Shown here: positions 50,657 to 60,967 of the stretch, piece by piece | Numbering within the stretch: position 1 is the first letter of the stretch | Layout of the letters: every line of letters begins with the position of its first letter | Made by a program: the position numbers and the translations under genes | Assembly (NCBI RefSeq): GCF_900117395.1 | Contig: NZ_FPEG01000001.1 | Span: 186,001-250,000 of the forward strand | Direction: 5' to 3' | Source of the DNA: Agrococcus sp. Marseille-P2731 | GTDB taxonomy: Bacteria; Actinomycetota; Actinomycetes; Actinomycetales; Microbacteriaceae | DNA: 64,000 nucleotides | Notes under the pieces: generated by a model | Databases searched by the model: none | What the model was told of the DNA's origin: nothing | What the model saw: only the letters and a program-made list of their open reading frames with translations

Positions 50657-52081
50657 GTGTCAGAGCAGCAGCCCGCATTCGACCAGGTCTTCCGCGGCTA
50701 CGACCGCGAGCAGGTCGACGGCGCCCTCGCAGGGCTGCGGGCGGAGCTCGACCAGGCCGAGCAGGCGAGCTCGGCCGCGGCGATCGCGACCGAGGCGCGC
50801 ATCCAGCACCTCTCCGAGGACCTCGACGCGGCCATCGCGCGCGCCGATCAGGCAGAGGCCCGCATGCTGCGCCTCGCGCAGCAGGTGCAGACCCTCGACG
50901 AGGAGGGCGACGACGAGGCGACGGATGCGGGGGATGCGGAGGAGGGCCGGCAGACACGCGTGCGCTTCGCCGAGATCCTGCGGGTCGCCGAGGATCAGGC
51001 CTCGACGCTCGTCACGAACGCGTCGAACGCATCGGAGCGGATCCTCGACGACGCCAACGAGGAGCGCGACCGCATCCGCCGGGATGCGCAGGAGGAGGCG
51101 GCTCGCGTGCTGCAGGAGGCGCAGCACGAGGCGGAGCTCACCCGCCGCCGCAGCGAGACCGAGCAGACCGCCCACCGGGCGCGCGTCGAGATCGAGCTCG
51201 GCTCGCTGGGCGAGAAGGTGTCGCAGGCCGACCGCGAGGCGCAGGTGCTGCTGGGCGAGGCCGAGCGCGCAGCCGCCGCGATGCGCGCGCAGGTGCAGCG
51301 CGAGACCGACGACCTGAAGCTCGACGCCGACCGCATCGTGCGCGAGGCGAAGGCGCGGCGGATCGAGCTCGACGCCGCGATCACGCGCCGCCAGGACGAC
51401 GCGCAGCAGGAGTTCCTGCGCCTGCACAGCCAGGCGGTCGCGCACGCGGAGCGCATCACGGCCGACGCCAACGAGAAGGTCGCGTCGGCGCTCGCGCACG
51501 CCACGCACGTCGCCGAGCAGTCGGAGGCCTACGAGCAGCTGTCGAAGGCGCAGGCGGCGCAGATCGAGGCGAGCGCGAAGGCGCGCGCGTCGTCGATGCT
51601 CGACGAGGCGCGGCAGCGCTCGCAGGCCATCGTCGACGCGGTGACGAAGCACACGAAGGATGTGCTGCGCGATGCCGAGGACCGCACGCGGTCGCTGCGC
51701 TACCAGCAGACGCAGCTGAACGGCTTCATGGCGGAGGTGCAGTCGCTCATGCACGTCGCGGACGCCGCCGACCCGCGCACCTGGTCCTCCGCGGGCGCGG
51801 CGGGCGCTGCGACGCCCGGCGCGGCGGCCCCCGACGGGCAGCGCTCGGGGGAGGAGCCGGCAGGGGCGGGCGTGCCCGCTGTGGCCGCCGAGGACCGCGT
51901 CGTCGTCCCCGACTCGCACAGCGCATCCGCCGCTGACGAGGATCCGCTCGCCGATCTCACCCTGCAGGTCGACCAGGCGCTCGAGGGCGAGCCGGTCGAG
52001 GAGCCGGCGACGCGCGAGGAGGTCATCGAGGTCGTGTGGCACGAGGATGACGAGGCCTACGACCCCTCGATCGACCGCTGA
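50657..52081 (+). CDS. DivIVA-like long coiled-coil protein
   Basis: 474 residues. The N-terminal FDQVFRGYDREQVDGALAGL resembles the DivIVA/Wag31 lipid-binding domain. Residues about 30-360 are almost unbroken heptad-rich coiled coil with many EA/AE repeats; the C-terminal 110 residues are Pro/Ala/acidic and disordered. Likely a cytoskeletal or polar-growth scaffold. GTG start with GGAGG upstream. Confidence 0.72.
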   Translation: MSEQQPAFDQVFRGYDREQVDGALAGLRAELDQAEQASSAAAIATEARIQHLSEDLDAAIARADQAEARMLRLAQQVQTLDEEGDDEATDAGDAEEGRQTRVRFAEILRVAEDQASTLVTNASNASERILDDANEERDRIRRDAQEEAARVLQEAQHEAELTRRRSETEQTAHRARVEIELGSLGEKVSQADREAQVLLGEAERAAAAMRAQVQRETDDLKLDADRIVREAKARRIELDAAITRRQDDAQQEFLRLHSQAVAHAERITADANEKVASALAHATHVAEQSEAYEQLSKAQAAQIEASAKARASSMLDEARQRSQAIVDAVTKHTKDVLRDAEDRTRSLRYQQTQLNGFMAEVQSLMHVADAADPRTWSSAGAAGAATPGAAAPDGQRSGEEPAGAGVPAVAAEDRVVVPDSHSASAADEDPLADLTLQVDQALEGEPVEEPATREEVIEVVWHEDDEAYDPSIDR

Positions 52082-52118
52082 TCCCGCCCCTCGGACCCGG
52101 ATCGCCGTGGTTCGGGGC

Positions 52119-52148
52119 TTGACCGCCGCGGTTCCGCGCGAGTATGCT
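52119..52148 (+). promoter_or_regulatory. rplM-rpsI(-glmM) promoter
   Basis: TTGACC (52119-52124), 18-base spacer, TATGCT (52143-52148): a near-ideal housekeeping promoter, leaving a leader of about 120 bases before rplM. Confidence 0.75.
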
Positions 52149-52273
52149 CGATCCTTGGTGCGTGCAGCCTGCGCGTGCCCGAATGAGCCCTCCACCGGAT
52201 CGTTCTCGCCGCATCGCGAGCAGAACACCTCGGAGTGGGATTCACGACCATCCATTCGATCAGTGAGGCATCA

Positions 52274-52720
52274 ATGACTCGCACGTATTCGCCCAAGGCG
52301 GCGGACGTCCAGCACAACTGGATCGTCATCGACGCCACCGACGTGGTGCTCGGCCGCCTGGCAAGCCACGCGGCTGCCATGCTCCGCGGCAAGCACAAGC
52401 CGACGTTCGCCCCCCACATGGACATGGGCGACTTCGTCATCATCGTGAACGCCGACAAGGTGGCGCTCACGGGCCAGAAGCTGCTCAAGAAGGTCGCCTA
52501 CCGCCACTCGGGCTACCCGGGCGGCCTCAAGGCCACCAACTACGCAGAGATGCTCGAGCGCTGGCCTGTGCGCACCGTCGAGAAGGCGATCCGCGGCATG
52601 CTGCCGAAGAACTCGCTCGGCCGCGCTCAGATCAAGAAGCTCAAGGTCTACGCAGGCCCCGAGCACCCGCACGCGGCGCAGCAGCCGACCCCCTACACGT
52701 TCGACCAGGTCGCCCAGTAG
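52274..52720 (+). CDS. rplM: Ribosomal protein L13
   Basis: 148 residues beginning [20 protein letters not shown], with [20 protein letters not shown] and MLPKNSLGR typical of L13. 20 bases before rpsI. Confidence 0.97.
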   Translation: MTRTYSPKAADVQHNWIVIDATDVVLGRLASHAAAMLRGKHKPTFAPHMDMGDFVIIVNADKVALTGQKLLKKVAYRHSGYPGGLKATNYAEMLERWPVRTVEKAIRGMLPKNSLGRAQIKKLKVYAGPEHPHAAQQPTPYTFDQVAQ

Positions 52721-52740
52721 GGCGCGAGGAGACACCAGAC

Positions 52741-53220
52741 ATGGCGAAGATCGCAGACTCCATCGAGGCTCCCGAGAGCTTCTCGACCGAGACGCCGGCA
52801 GCTGAGGCTCCCAAGGCGCCCCGCGTCGTCAACATCGGCGGCCAGGCCGTCGGCCGTCGCAAGCAGGCCATCGCCCGCGTGCGCCTGAGCCCCGGCTCCG
52901 GCTCGTTCACCGTGAACGGCCGCTCGCTCGAGGACTACTTCCCGAACAAGCTGCACCAGCAGCTGATCAACGACCCGTTCACGCTCCTCGAGCTCACGGG
53001 CAGCTACGACGTGATCGCCCGCATCTCGGGCGGCGGCCCCTCGGGCCAGGCCGGCGCGCTGCGTCTCGGCATCGCTCGTGCGCTCAACGAGATCGACGTC
53101 GAGAACAACCGCCCGGAGCTCAAGAAGGCCGGATTCCTCTCGCGCGACGCTCGCGTCATCGAGCGCAAGAAGGCCGGCCTCAAGAAGGCTCGCAAGGCGC
53201 CGCAGTACTCGAAGCGCTGA
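52741..53220 (+). CDS. rpsI: Ribosomal protein S9
   Basis: 159 residues: a low-complexity first 35, then the S9 core [24 protein letters not shown] and the C-terminal [12 protein letters not shown] that reaches the P-site tRNA. Confidence 0.97.
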   Translation: MAKIADSIEAPESFSTETPAAEAPKAPRVVNIGGQAVGRRKQAIARVRLSPGSGSFTVNGRSLEDYFPNKLHQQLINDPFTLLELTGSYDVIARISGGGPSGQAGALRLGIARALNEIDVENNRPELKKAGFLSRDARVIERKKAGLKKARKAPQYSKR

Positions 53221-53223
53221 TCC

Positions 53224-54576
53224 ATGTCGCGCCTGTTCGGCACGGATGGGGTTCGGGGTCTGGCAGGCCTCGACATCACGGCGGAATCGGCGATGGCGCT
53301 CGCACAGGGCGCCGCTCTCGTGCTCGGGCGTCACGCCCGGCAGGATGGGCGGCGCCCTGTTGCCGTCGTCGCGCGCGATCCGCGCGTGTCGGGTGAGTTC
53401 ATCGCCGCCGCCGTCTCGGCGGGCCTCGCCTCGAGCGGTGTCGACGTGCTCGACGCCGGGGTGATCCCGACGCCGGCCGCCGCCTACCTGGTGGCGAGCA
53501 TCCACGCCGACTTCGGCGTCATGGTCTCGGCTTCGCACAACCCGGCGCCGGACAACGGCATCAAGTTCTTCGCGACGGGCGGCCGCAAGCTGCCCGACGC
53601 GGTCGAGGACGAGATCGAGACGGCGCTCGGCGGGCCTCCGCTGCGCCCGATCGGCAGCGAGGTCGGCACCATCCGTCGCTTCGCCGACGCCGAGGACCGC
53701 TACCTCGTGCACCTGCTCGGCACGCTCGACGTCAGCCTCGAGGGGCTGCACGTCGCGCTCGACTGCGCGCACGGGGCGGCTGCGGGCGTGAGCCCGCAGG
53801 CCTTCGCCGACGCCGGGGCACGGGTGACCGTGATGGGCAACGACCCCGACGGCATCAACATCAACCGCGAGGTCGGCTCGACCCACCTCGAGCAGCTGCG
53901 CGAGCTCGTCGTCTCGTCGGGCGCCGACCTCGGCATCGCCCACGATGGCGACGCCGACCGCTGCCTGGCGATCGACGCGCAGGGCACCGTCGTCGACGGC
54001 GACCAGATCATGGCGATCCTCGCCGTCGCGACCAAGCGGCGCGGCCTGCTGGCCGACGACACCCTCGTCGCGACCGTGATGTCGAACCTGGGGCTGAAGG
54101 TCGCGATGGACGAGCACGACATCTCGCTCGTCCAGACGGCCGTCGGCGACCGCTACGTGCTCGAAGCGCTCCGTGAGTACGACCTCTCGCTCGGCGGCGA
54201 GCAGTCGGGCCACATCATCTTCTCGGCGCACGCCACCACGGGCGACGGGATCCTCACCGGCCTGCAGATCGCCGCAGAGATGGCGCGCACCGGCAAGTCG
54301 CTCAGCGAGCTGGCCGCGGTGATGCAGGTCTTCCCGCAGGTGCTCATCAACGTCACCGGCGTCGACAGGCTCGGCCTTCGCGGCAACCAGCCGATCGCCG
54401 ACGCCGTCGCGCGCGCGGAGGCTGAGCTCGGTGAGCAGGGCCGCGTGCTGCTGCGCCCCTCGGGCACCGAGAAGATCGTGCGCGTCATGGTCGAGGCCTC
54501 CGAGCAGCACATCGCCGAGACCATCGCCGACGAGCTCGCCGACCTCGTGCGAGCTGAGCTGAGCGTCAGCGCCTGA
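53224..54576 (+). CDS. glmM: Phosphoglucosamine mutase
   Basis: Interconverts glucosamine 6- and 1-phosphate for peptidoglycan precursors. 450 residues; the phosphoserine is Ser104 ([16 protein letters not shown]), Mg site DGDADRC, sugar-phosphate loop [14 protein letters not shown] near the C-terminus. It follows rpsI by three bases; glmS, the enzyme upstream of GlmM in the pathway, is 4 kb away. Confidence 0.95.
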   Translation: MSRLFGTDGVRGLAGLDITAESAMALAQGAALVLGRHARQDGRRPVAVVARDPRVSGEFIAAAVSAGLASSGVDVLDAGVIPTPAAAYLVASIHADFGVMVSASHNPAPDNGIKFFATGGRKLPDAVEDEIETALGGPPLRPIGSEVGTIRRFADAEDRYLVHLLGTLDVSLEGLHVALDCAHGAAAGVSPQAFADAGARVTVMGNDPDGININREVGSTHLEQLRELVVSSGADLGIAHDGDADRCLAIDAQGTVVDGDQIMAILAVATKRRGLLADDTLVATVMSNLGLKVAMDEHDISLVQTAVGDRYVLEALREYDLSLGGEQSGHIIFSAHATTGDGILTGLQIAAEMARTGKSLSELAAVMQVFPQVLINVTGVDRLGLRGNQPIADAVARAEAELGEQGRVLLRPSGTEKIVRVMVEASEQHIAETIADELADLVRAELSVSA

Positions 54577-54597
54577 GCACGACTTCGCAGCGAACGA

Positions 54598-54636
54598 CGA
54601 GAGGGGCGGGGATCCACTGGATCCCCGCCCCTCTCG
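54598..54636 (+). terminator. Terminator after glmM
   Basis: 19-bp perfect stem (54598-54616 with 54618-54636) around a single C, so the top pairs probably open. It serves both convergent genes. Confidence 0.8.
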
Positions 54637-54645
54637 CTGCGTGCA

Positions 54646-56016
54646 TCACTCGAGCGGGATGCTGCGCGTCGGCTCGTTGGTGCCGGCGCGGATCGCGCGC
54701 TGCCGCGCGACGCGAGCGATGATGAACAGCACGCTGCCGACCACCACGTAGCACCCGGCGATCAGCCAGGTCTGGAGGCTCTGCTGCGTGAGCAGCGCCA
54801 CCGAGGCGATGAGCGCGAGCACCGAGACGATGCGGGGCGCCGTGAAGTGCTTGTGCGCCACCTTGTCCTTCTTCAGCACGAGCACCGAGATGTTCGCCGA
54901 GATGAACACGAGCACGAGCAGCAGCACGGTGGTGTCGGCGAGCGTGCCGACGTCGCCGACGAAGGACATCGCCATCGTCACGACGCCGACCACGACGATC
55001 GAGACCCACGGCGTGCGGCGCTTCGGGAGCACCGCGCCGAAGGCGCGCGGCAGCAGCTTGGCCTCGGCCAGGCCGTAGGTGGCGCGCGATGCCATCACCA
55101 TGAACAGCAGGGCGCCGTTGCCGATCGCGACCAGCGCGATGATGGCGAAGAGCCACGGCGGGAAGGCGAGGCCGGAGGCCTCGATGACCTCGAGCAGCGG
55201 ACCCTCGGAGTTGGCGAGCTGGTCGAGCGGCACCACGATCGCCGCGCCCAGCGCGATGGCCAGGTAGACGACCGCCGCGGTGAGGATCGCGCCGAAGAGC
55301 GCGCGGGGGTAGGAGCGGCTGGGGTCCTTGACCTCCTCGGCCATGTTCGCCGCAGCCTCGAAGCCGAGGAACGAGAAGAAGGCGGTGATGGTGGCTGCGA
55401 ACGCGCCCGTCATGGGCGGCACGCCCTCGGCGAAGGTCGTGAGGCGAGAGGGGTCGCCGCCGCCGGAGCCGAACACGATCGCGGCGACCGCGATGATGAT
55501 GATGAGACCGGTCATCTCGATCACGGTCGCGCCGACGTTGGCGATGAGCGACTCTCGCACGCCGCGCAGGTTGATGATGACGAGCAGCGCGATGAAGCCG
55601 ATCGCGACCGGGATGGTCGGGATGCCCGGCACCAGCGCCTGCAGGTAGTCGCCGGCGAACGCGTTGGCCAGTGCGGCGGAGGTCGTGATGCCCGACGACA
55701 GCATGAGGAAGCCGATGAGGAAGGTCACGAAGGGCTTGTTGAACGCGCGCTCGGCGAACCTGGCCGCGCCACCCGCGTGCGGGTACTTCGTGATCAGCTC
55801 GGCGTAGGTGCCAGCGGTCAGCAGCGCCAGGATGAGCGCGAGGCCGAGCGGGAGCCAGATGACGCCGCCGACGTCCTGCGCGATGGTGCCGACGAGTGTG
55901 TAGATGCCTGCGCCGAGCGTGTCACCGACGATGAAGAAGAAGAGCAGGAGGGTGGTGATCCCGCGCTTGAGCTTCGTGCCGGAGGGCGATGGTTCTGCGA
56001 CTGTGGACTGCGCCAT
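54646..56016 (-). CDS. APC-family amino-acid permease
   Basis: 456 residues with about 12 membrane segments. The N-terminal GITTLLLFFFIVGDTLGAGIYTLVG and FLGFEAAANMAEEVKDPSRSYPRA segments place it in the APC superfamily; the first is the unwound helix carrying the substrate backbone site. Substrate unknown. The start is ATG at 56014-56016. Confidence 0.85.
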   Translation of the reverse strand: MAQSTVAEPSPSGTKLKRGITTLLLFFFIVGDTLGAGIYTLVGTIAQDVGGVIWLPLGLALILALLTAGTYAELITKYPHAGGAARFAERAFNKPFVTFLIGFLMLSSGITTSAALANAFAGDYLQALVPGIPTIPVAIGFIALLVIINLRGVRESLIANVGATVIEMTGLIIIIAVAAIVFGSGGGDPSRLTTFAEGVPPMTGAFAATITAFFSFLGFEAAANMAEEVKDPSRSYPRALFGAILTAAVVYLAIALGAAIVVPLDQLANSEGPLLEVIEASGLAFPPWLFAIIALVAIGNGALLFMVMASRATYGLAEAKLLPRAFGAVLPKRRTPWVSIVVVGVVTMAMSFVGDVGTLADTTVLLLVLVFISANISVLVLKKDKVAHKHFTAPRIVSVLALIASVALLTQQSLQTWLIAGCYVVVGSVLFIIARVARQRAIRAGTNEPTRSIPLE

Positions 56017-56125
56017 AGTCGCTAAGAGTGGCACGGCTTCGCTGAGCGCGCGCCTATCGATTCCACAGGTTCGCGACCCGGGCCGTGAGCGTGCCGAACC
56101 CACCGCGCAGCCGGGCCCCGCGGCG

Positions 56126-56659
56126 TCAGGCCTGCCTGGCCCGGAAGGCGGCGACGTTGGTGCGCGACTGGCACGTCGTGGAGCAGAAGCGTCGAGAGCG
56201 GTTGCGCGAGAGGTCGAAGAACATCCGGAGGCAGCGATCGTCGCTGCAGCGCTTGAGCCGGGCGGTGTCCTCGGTGCGCACGAGATCCGCGAGGGCCATG
56301 GCCGCGTTCACGGCGATCGCGTCAGCGATCGGCGCGCCCGCCGGCAGCCCGTGCAGGTGCCAGTCGAAGTCGTCGTGGCGCACGAGGTGCGGGCGGGCGT
56401 CGCACTGCTTGAAGACCCGGTTCGCCGTGGCTGCGATCTCGTCTCGATCCGCGTCCCACATCGCCTCGAGGGTGCGCAGGTGCGCCCAGGCGGCCGCCGC
56501 ATCCGCCCTCGTCGCACCGCTCGCGCCCGGGAAGCGGTAGTCGGCGCACATCGCCTTCAGCGCCGCGACGGTGTCGAGCGCTCCCTCGCGGCGCCGATTG
56601 CACAGCGCGGCGGTGAACTCCAGGGTGCGCACGAGCTCTCGGGGGTGGGGAAGCGTCAC
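56126..56659 (-). CDS. CGNR zinc-finger transcriptional regulator
   Basis: 177 residues from a GTG with GAGGA just upstream. The N-terminal ABATE-like domain is followed by a C-terminal zinc finger: C(S)DDRC...NRSRRFCSTTCQSRTNVAAFRAR, the CGNR pattern in which the usual C-G-N-R is here C-Q-S-R. It diverges from the EamA transporter, which it probably regulates. Confidence 0.82.
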   Translation of the reverse strand: MTLPHPRELVRTLEFTAALCNRRREGALDTVAALKAMCADYRFPGASGATRADAAAAWAHLRTLEAMWDADRDEIAATANRVFKQCDARPHLVRHDDFDWHLHGLPAGAPIADAIAVNAAMALADLVRTEDTARLKRCSDDRCLRMFFDLSRNRSRRFCSTTCQSRTNVAAFRARQA

Positions 56660-56761
56660 GGATCGTCCTCGGTTGTGCTCATGGCCGTCAAGCCATACGG
56701 TCGTGACAACGTGCCCCGACGTGGTGAGCACGATCGTAGTCGTCCTCAGTAGCGGGTCACC

Positions 56762-57715
56762 ATGCCGTCTCGTCGCCCCGTCGGCCTCGCGCTCGCGCTC
56801 GCGAGCGCGGCCTCCTTCGCGCTCTCGGGCATCTTCGCGTCCGCGCTCCTCGACGCAGGCTGGAGCGCTGGCGCGGTCACGCTCCTGCGCATCGGCGGTG
56901 GCGCGCTCGTGCTCCTCGCGCCCACCCTGCTGCTGCTGCGCGGCAGGTGGGATGCGGTGCTGCGGTCGTGGAAGGAGGTGGTGGTGCTCGGCGTGCTGGC
57001 CGTCGCTGTCTGCCAGCTCGCGTTCTTCGCCGCGGTCGCCTACATCGATCCCTCGCTCGCCCTGCTGATCGAGTTCCTCGGCCCGGTGCTGCTCGTCTTC
57101 TTCACCTGGGCGACCACTCGCCGGGCGCCCGCGATGCTCACGCTGGCGGGCGCCGGTGTGGCGCTCATCGGCCTCGGGCTCGTCTCCGGCATCGGCGGCG
57201 AAGCGCTCCACCCGCTCGGGGTGCTGCTCGCCCTCGGCGCAGCCGTCGGCAACGCCGGCTACTGGTCCGCCGCCTCCAAGGCCGACTCGGAGCTGCCGCC
57301 CATCGCGCTCGCCGGGCTCGGCCTCATCGTGGGCGCGGTCGTGCTCGGGCTCGCCTCGGCGACCGGGCTGCTGCCCTTCGCCGCCAACGCCTCGCCGGTG
57401 GTGCTCGCGGGCGCGACGGTGCCGTGGTGGGCGGCGATGCTGATGCTCGTGCTGCTCGCGACCGCCTTCTCGTACGTGCTCGGCATCCTCGGCGCGCGGC
57501 GGCTCGGCGCGACCCTCGCGAGCTTCGTCGGCTACTCGGAGCCGATGTTCGGCATCCTCTGGACCGCGCTGCTGCTCGCCATCCTCCCGACGGGGATGCA
57601 GTGGGCAGGCGCCGCGGCGATCATCGCGGGCGTGCTGCTCGTGCGGCTCGGGCAGGTCGGGAGGCCGCGGCGGACGCGCGGGCCCGCTACCGTCGGAGGG
57701 ATCCCGCCAGCCTAG
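56762..57715 (+). CDS. EamA-family (DMT) transporter
   Basis: 317 residues, ten membrane segments in two EamA repeats (LALALASAASFALSGIFASALLDAGWSAG ... and LLVLLALLATAFSYVLGILGARRLGATLASF). Probable efflux or metabolite exporter; substrate unknown. Divergent from the CGNR regulator. Confidence 0.85.
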   Translation: MPSRRPVGLALALASAASFALSGIFASALLDAGWSAGAVTLLRIGGGALVLLAPTLLLLRGRWDAVLRSWKEVVVLGVLAVAVCQLAFFAAVAYIDPSLALLIEFLGPVLLVFFTWATTRRAPAMLTLAGAGVALIGLGLVSGIGGEALHPLGVLLALGAAVGNAGYWSAASKADSELPPIALAGLGLIVGAVVLGLASATGLLPFAANASPVVLAGATVPWWAAMLMLVLLATAFSYVLGILGARRLGATLASFVGYSEPMFGILWTALLLAILPTGMQWAGAAAIIAGVLLVRLGQVGRPRRTRGPATVGGIPPA

Positions 57716-57727
57716 GGGCCGTCGCGA

Positions 57728-58660
57728 TCACAGCTTCCGGAGCAGGACCGAGCGGATGGTGTGGTCGTCGGCCTTGCGCAGCACGAGGTCGGCCCGCGGC
57801 CTCGTCGGCAGGATGTGTTCGACGAGGTTCGGGCCGTTGATCGAGTCCCAGATGTCCTCCGAGTGGATCCGCGCGCGCTCGCGAGACATGTCCGCGAAGC
57901 GGTGGAAGTACGACTGCGGATCCTGGAACGCGCTCTGCTTGAGCGCCCAGAAGCGGTCGATGTACCACTCCCTGATCGCGCTCGTGCGCGCATCCACGTA
58001 GATCGAGAAGTCGAACAGGTCGCTGACGGCCAGGTGCGAGCCCGCGGGCGGCGGCTGCAGCACGTTGAGGCCCTCGACGATCAGGATGTCGGGCCGGCGC
58101 ACCACGATCTCGTCGCCCGGCACGATGTCGTACGTGAGGTGGGAGTAGACCGGAGCCCGCACCTCGGCCTCGCCCGACTTCACCCGCGAGACGAAGCCCA
58201 GCAGCGCTCGTCGGTCGTAGGACTCGGGGAAGCCCTTGCGCTCCATCAGCCCGCGCTCCTCGAGCACGCGGTTCGGGTGCAGGAAGCCGTCCGTGGTGAT
58301 GAGCTCGACGCGGGGCGAGCCCTCCCAGCGCCGCAGCAGCTCCTCGAGCAGCCGGGCCGTGGTCGACTTGCCGACCGCGACCGAGCCGGCCACGCCGATG
58401 ACGAAGGGGGTCGGATGCGCGGTCGCGCCCAGGAAGCCGTAGGTGTCGCGGTGGAGGCGCGCGGCCGACTCCTGGTAAAGGCTCACGAGCCGCGACAGCG
58501 GCAGGTAGACCTCTGCCACCTCGCGCAGCTCGAGCCGGTCGCCGAGACCGCGGAGCCTGCGCACCTCATCCTCGGTGAGCGGGTTCGGGGTGCGCGGCGA
58601 GAGGCGAGCCCAGTCGGCCCGCTCGATCTCGACGAACGGCGACTGGATGGGGTGTGACAC
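57728..58660 (-). CDS. coaA: Pantothenate kinase, type I
   Basis: First step of coenzyme A synthesis. 310 residues from a GTG; P-loop [15 protein letters not shown], then [11 protein letters not shown] and [11 protein letters not shown], the CoaA/PRK-fold pattern. TAGGCT seven bases before the GTG suggests a leaderless message. Confidence 0.94.
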   Translation of the reverse strand: MSHPIQSPFVEIERADWARLSPRTPNPLTEDEVRRLRGLGDRLELREVAEVYLPLSRLVSLYQESAARLHRDTYGFLGATAHPTPFVIGVAGSVAVGKSTTARLLEELLRRWEGSPRVELITTDGFLHPNRVLEERGLMERKGFPESYDRRALLGFVSRVKSGEAEVRAPVYSHLTYDIVPGDEIVVRRPDILIVEGLNVLQPPPAGSHLAVSDLFDFSIYVDARTSAIREWYIDRFWALKQSAFQDPQSYFHRFADMSRERARIHSEDIWDSINGPNLVEHILPTRPRADLVLRKADDHTIRSVLLRKL

Positions 58661-58667
58661 GGGTGGG

Positions 58668-58686
58668 AGCCTACCGCCGGTAGGAT
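58668..58686. promoter_or_regulatory. Divergent leaderless coaA/glmS promoters
   Basis: The minus-strand TAGGCT (58668-58673) and plus-strand TAGGAT (58681-58686) are each seven bases before the coaA and glmS starts, so both -10 boxes fit in a 33-base gap. They lie within a near-palindrome (CCTACCGCCGGTAGG), and the two polymerases would compete. Confidence 0.5.
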
Positions 58687-58693
58687 CATCGGC

Positions 58694-60541
58694 ATGTGTG
58701 GAATCGTCGGGTACACGGGTCAGCGCGGCACCGTAGGGGTGCTGCTCGAAGGCCTCAGCAGGCTCGAGTACCGCGGCTATGACAGCGCGGGCATCTCGGT
58801 GCTCGACGGCGACAGCGTCGCGCTGCGCAAGAAGGGCGGCAAGCTCGCCGTGCTGCGGGGCAGCCTGGAGGATGCGCCGCTGCCCGACGAGGGCGCCGGC
58901 ATCGGCCACACCCGCTGGGCGACGCACGGCGGCCCGACCGACGAGAACGCGCATCCGCACCTGGGCGACGACGGCAGGCTCTCGCTCATCCACAACGGCA
59001 TCATCGAGAACTTCGCGGCGCTGCGCGCCGAGCTCGAGGCCGACGGCGAGACCTTCCTGAGCGAGACCGACAGCGAGGCTGCCGCCAAGCTCGTTGGCCG
59101 CGCGTTCCGCGAGACCGGTGACCTCACCGAAGCCATGCGCCGCGTCGTGCAGCGCCTCGAGGGCCAGTTCACGCTGCTCGCCGTGCACGCAGAGCAGCCG
59201 GGCGTCGTCGTCGGCGCCTGCCACAACTCGCCGCTGCTCGTCGGCTACGGCGAGGGCGAGCACTTCCTGGGCAGCGACGTGAGCGCGTTCGTCAAGTTCA
59301 CCCCCAGCGCCGCCGCCCTCGACAACGACAAGATCGTCACGATCACCGCCGACAGCGCATCCGTCACCGACTTCGACGGCGAGCCCGTCGAGCCCAAGCG
59401 CTTCGAGGTCGACTGGGACGCCTCGGCCGCAGACAAGGGCGGCTGGTCGTCGTTCATGGCGAAGGAGGTCTCCGAGGGCCCGGAGGCCGTGGCGAACACG
59501 CTCCGCGGCCGCCTGACCGACACCGGCGTCGACCTGGGTGAGCTCGGCGTGCTCGACGACGAGGCGCTGCGGGGCATCTCCCGCATCGTGATCGTCGCGT
59601 GCGGCACCGCGAACTACTCGGGCCTCGTCGGCAAGTACGCGATCGAGACCTGGTCGCGCGTGCCGGTCGAGGTCGACCTGGCCCACGAGTTCCGCTACCG
59701 CGACCCCGTGCTCGACGCCAGCACCCTCGTCATCTCGATCTCGCAGTCCGGCGAGACGATGGACACGAAGATGGCCGTGCAGCACGCGAAGGCGCAGGGC
59801 GCCCGCACGCTCTCGATCTGCAACACGCAGGGCGCGACCATCCCGCGCGAGTCGGAGGCGGTCCTCTACACGCACGCCGGCCCCGAGGTCGCGGTCGCCT
59901 CGACGAAGGCCTTCCTCGCCCAGGTCATCGGCCAGCTGCTGTTCGGCCTGCACCTGGCCAAGGTGCGCGGCACGATGACCGACGAGGCGATCGCCGAGGT
60001 CGTGCGCGAGCTCAAGGAGCTGCCCGAGGAGCTCGAGCAGGTGCTCTCGGAGCAGGCGGCGGTGCACGAGCTCGCGCACTGGATGAGCGACACCCGTTCG
60101 GTGCTGTTCCTCGGTCGCCACGTGGGCTACCCCGTCGCGCTCGAGGGCGCGCTCAAGCTGAAGGAGATCAGCTACATCCACGCGGAGGGCTTCGCCGGTG
60201 GCGAGCTGAAGCACGGCCCGATCGCGCTCATCGAGCCCGGCCAGGTCGTCTTCGTCGTGGTGCCGAGCCCGCGCAACGAGCCGCTGCTGCACTCGAAGAT
60301 CATCAGCAACATCCAGGAGATCCGCGCTCGCGGCGCCCGCGTCATCGCGGTGGCCGAGGCGGGCGACGCGGCGGTCATGCCGTACGCCGACCAGGTGCTG
60401 CGGGTGCCCCTCACGCTGCCGATGCTCGAGCCCGTGCTGCAGGTCGTGCCGCTGCACATCTTCGCGCTCGAGCTCGCGACCGCGAAGGGGCTCGACGTCG
60501 ACCAGCCGCGCAACCTGGCGAAGTCCGTCACGGTCGAGTGA
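58694..60541 (+). CDS. glmS: Glutamine-fructose-6-phosphate aminotransferase
   Basis: Makes glucosamine 6-phosphate for cell-wall sugars. 615 residues: glutaminase domain with N-terminal Cys2 ([11 protein letters not shown]) and RYDSAG-like [10 protein letters not shown], then two SIS domains ([32 protein letters not shown]) ending KSVTVE. No glmS riboswitch is visible in the short leaderless gap. Confidence 0.96.
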   Translation: MCGIVGYTGQRGTVGVLLEGLSRLEYRGYDSAGISVLDGDSVALRKKGGKLAVLRGSLEDAPLPDEGAGIGHTRWATHGGPTDENAHPHLGDDGRLSLIHNGIIENFAALRAELEADGETFLSETDSEAAAKLVGRAFRETGDLTEAMRRVVQRLEGQFTLLAVHAEQPGVVVGACHNSPLLVGYGEGEHFLGSDVSAFVKFTPSAAALDNDKIVTITADSASVTDFDGEPVEPKRFEVDWDASAADKGGWSSFMAKEVSEGPEAVANTLRGRLTDTGVDLGELGVLDDEALRGISRIVIVACGTANYSGLVGKYAIETWSRVPVEVDLAHEFRYRDPVLDASTLVISISQSGETMDTKMAVQHAKAQGARTLSICNTQGATIPRESEAVLYTHAGPEVAVASTKAFLAQVIGQLLFGLHLAKVRGTMTDEAIAEVVRELKELPEELEQVLSEQAAVHELAHWMSDTRSVLFLGRHVGYPVALEGALKLKEISYIHAEGFAGGELKHGPIALIEPGQVVFVVVPSPRNEPLLHSKIISNIQEIRARGARVIAVAEAGDAAVMPYADQVLRVPLTLPMLEPVLQVVPLHIFALELATAKGLDVDQPRNLAKSVTVE

Positions 60542-60601
60542 GCCCGTCGGTCTGATCGTGGCCGAGGCGAGCGTGGCCGGGCCGGGCGAGACGAGCCGGG
60601 C

Positions 60602-60967
60602 GTGATCGTCGGGCTCGGTGTCGACGTCGTCGACCTCGCGCGCTTCGAGCGCGCCATCACGCGCACGCCGCGCCTGCGCGAGCGACTCTTCGCGCGCGAG
60701 GAGCTGCTCGCCGACGGTCAACCGCGCTCGCTCGCGTCGCTCGGCGCTCGCTTCGCCGCCAAGGAGGCGGCGCAGAAGGCGATCGGCACCGCCGCGGGTG
60801 CGCGCTGGGTCGACTACGTCGTCCTGCAGGCCGCCGACGGCAAGCCCTCGCTCGAGCTGCGCGGAGCGGCCGCTGAGCGCGCGGCAGCCATCGGCGCGAC
60901 GCGGCTGCACGTCTCGATGAGCCACGACGCCGGCGTCGCGACCGCGACCGTCATCGCGGAGTCCTGA
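60602..60967 (+). CDS. acpS: Holo-[acyl-carrier-protein] synthase
   Basis: Transfers phosphopantetheine to acyl carrier protein. 121 residues, GTG start. [14 protein letters not shown] and [12 protein letters not shown] carry the Mg/CoA-binding D and E. The stop overlaps the alr ATG. The nnr (NAD(P)HX epimerase/dehydratase) gene often seen after acpS is absent. Confidence 0.92.
   Translation: MIVGLGVDVVDLARFERAITRTPRLRERLFAREELLADGQPRSLASLGARFAAKEAAQKAIGTAAGARWVDYVVLQAADGKPSLELRGAAAERAAAIGATRLHVSMSHDAGVATATVIAES

Noticed and set aside
58661-58693. glmS ribozyme/riboswitch
   Set aside because: The coaA-glmS gap is only 33 bases, far too short for the glmS ribozyme.
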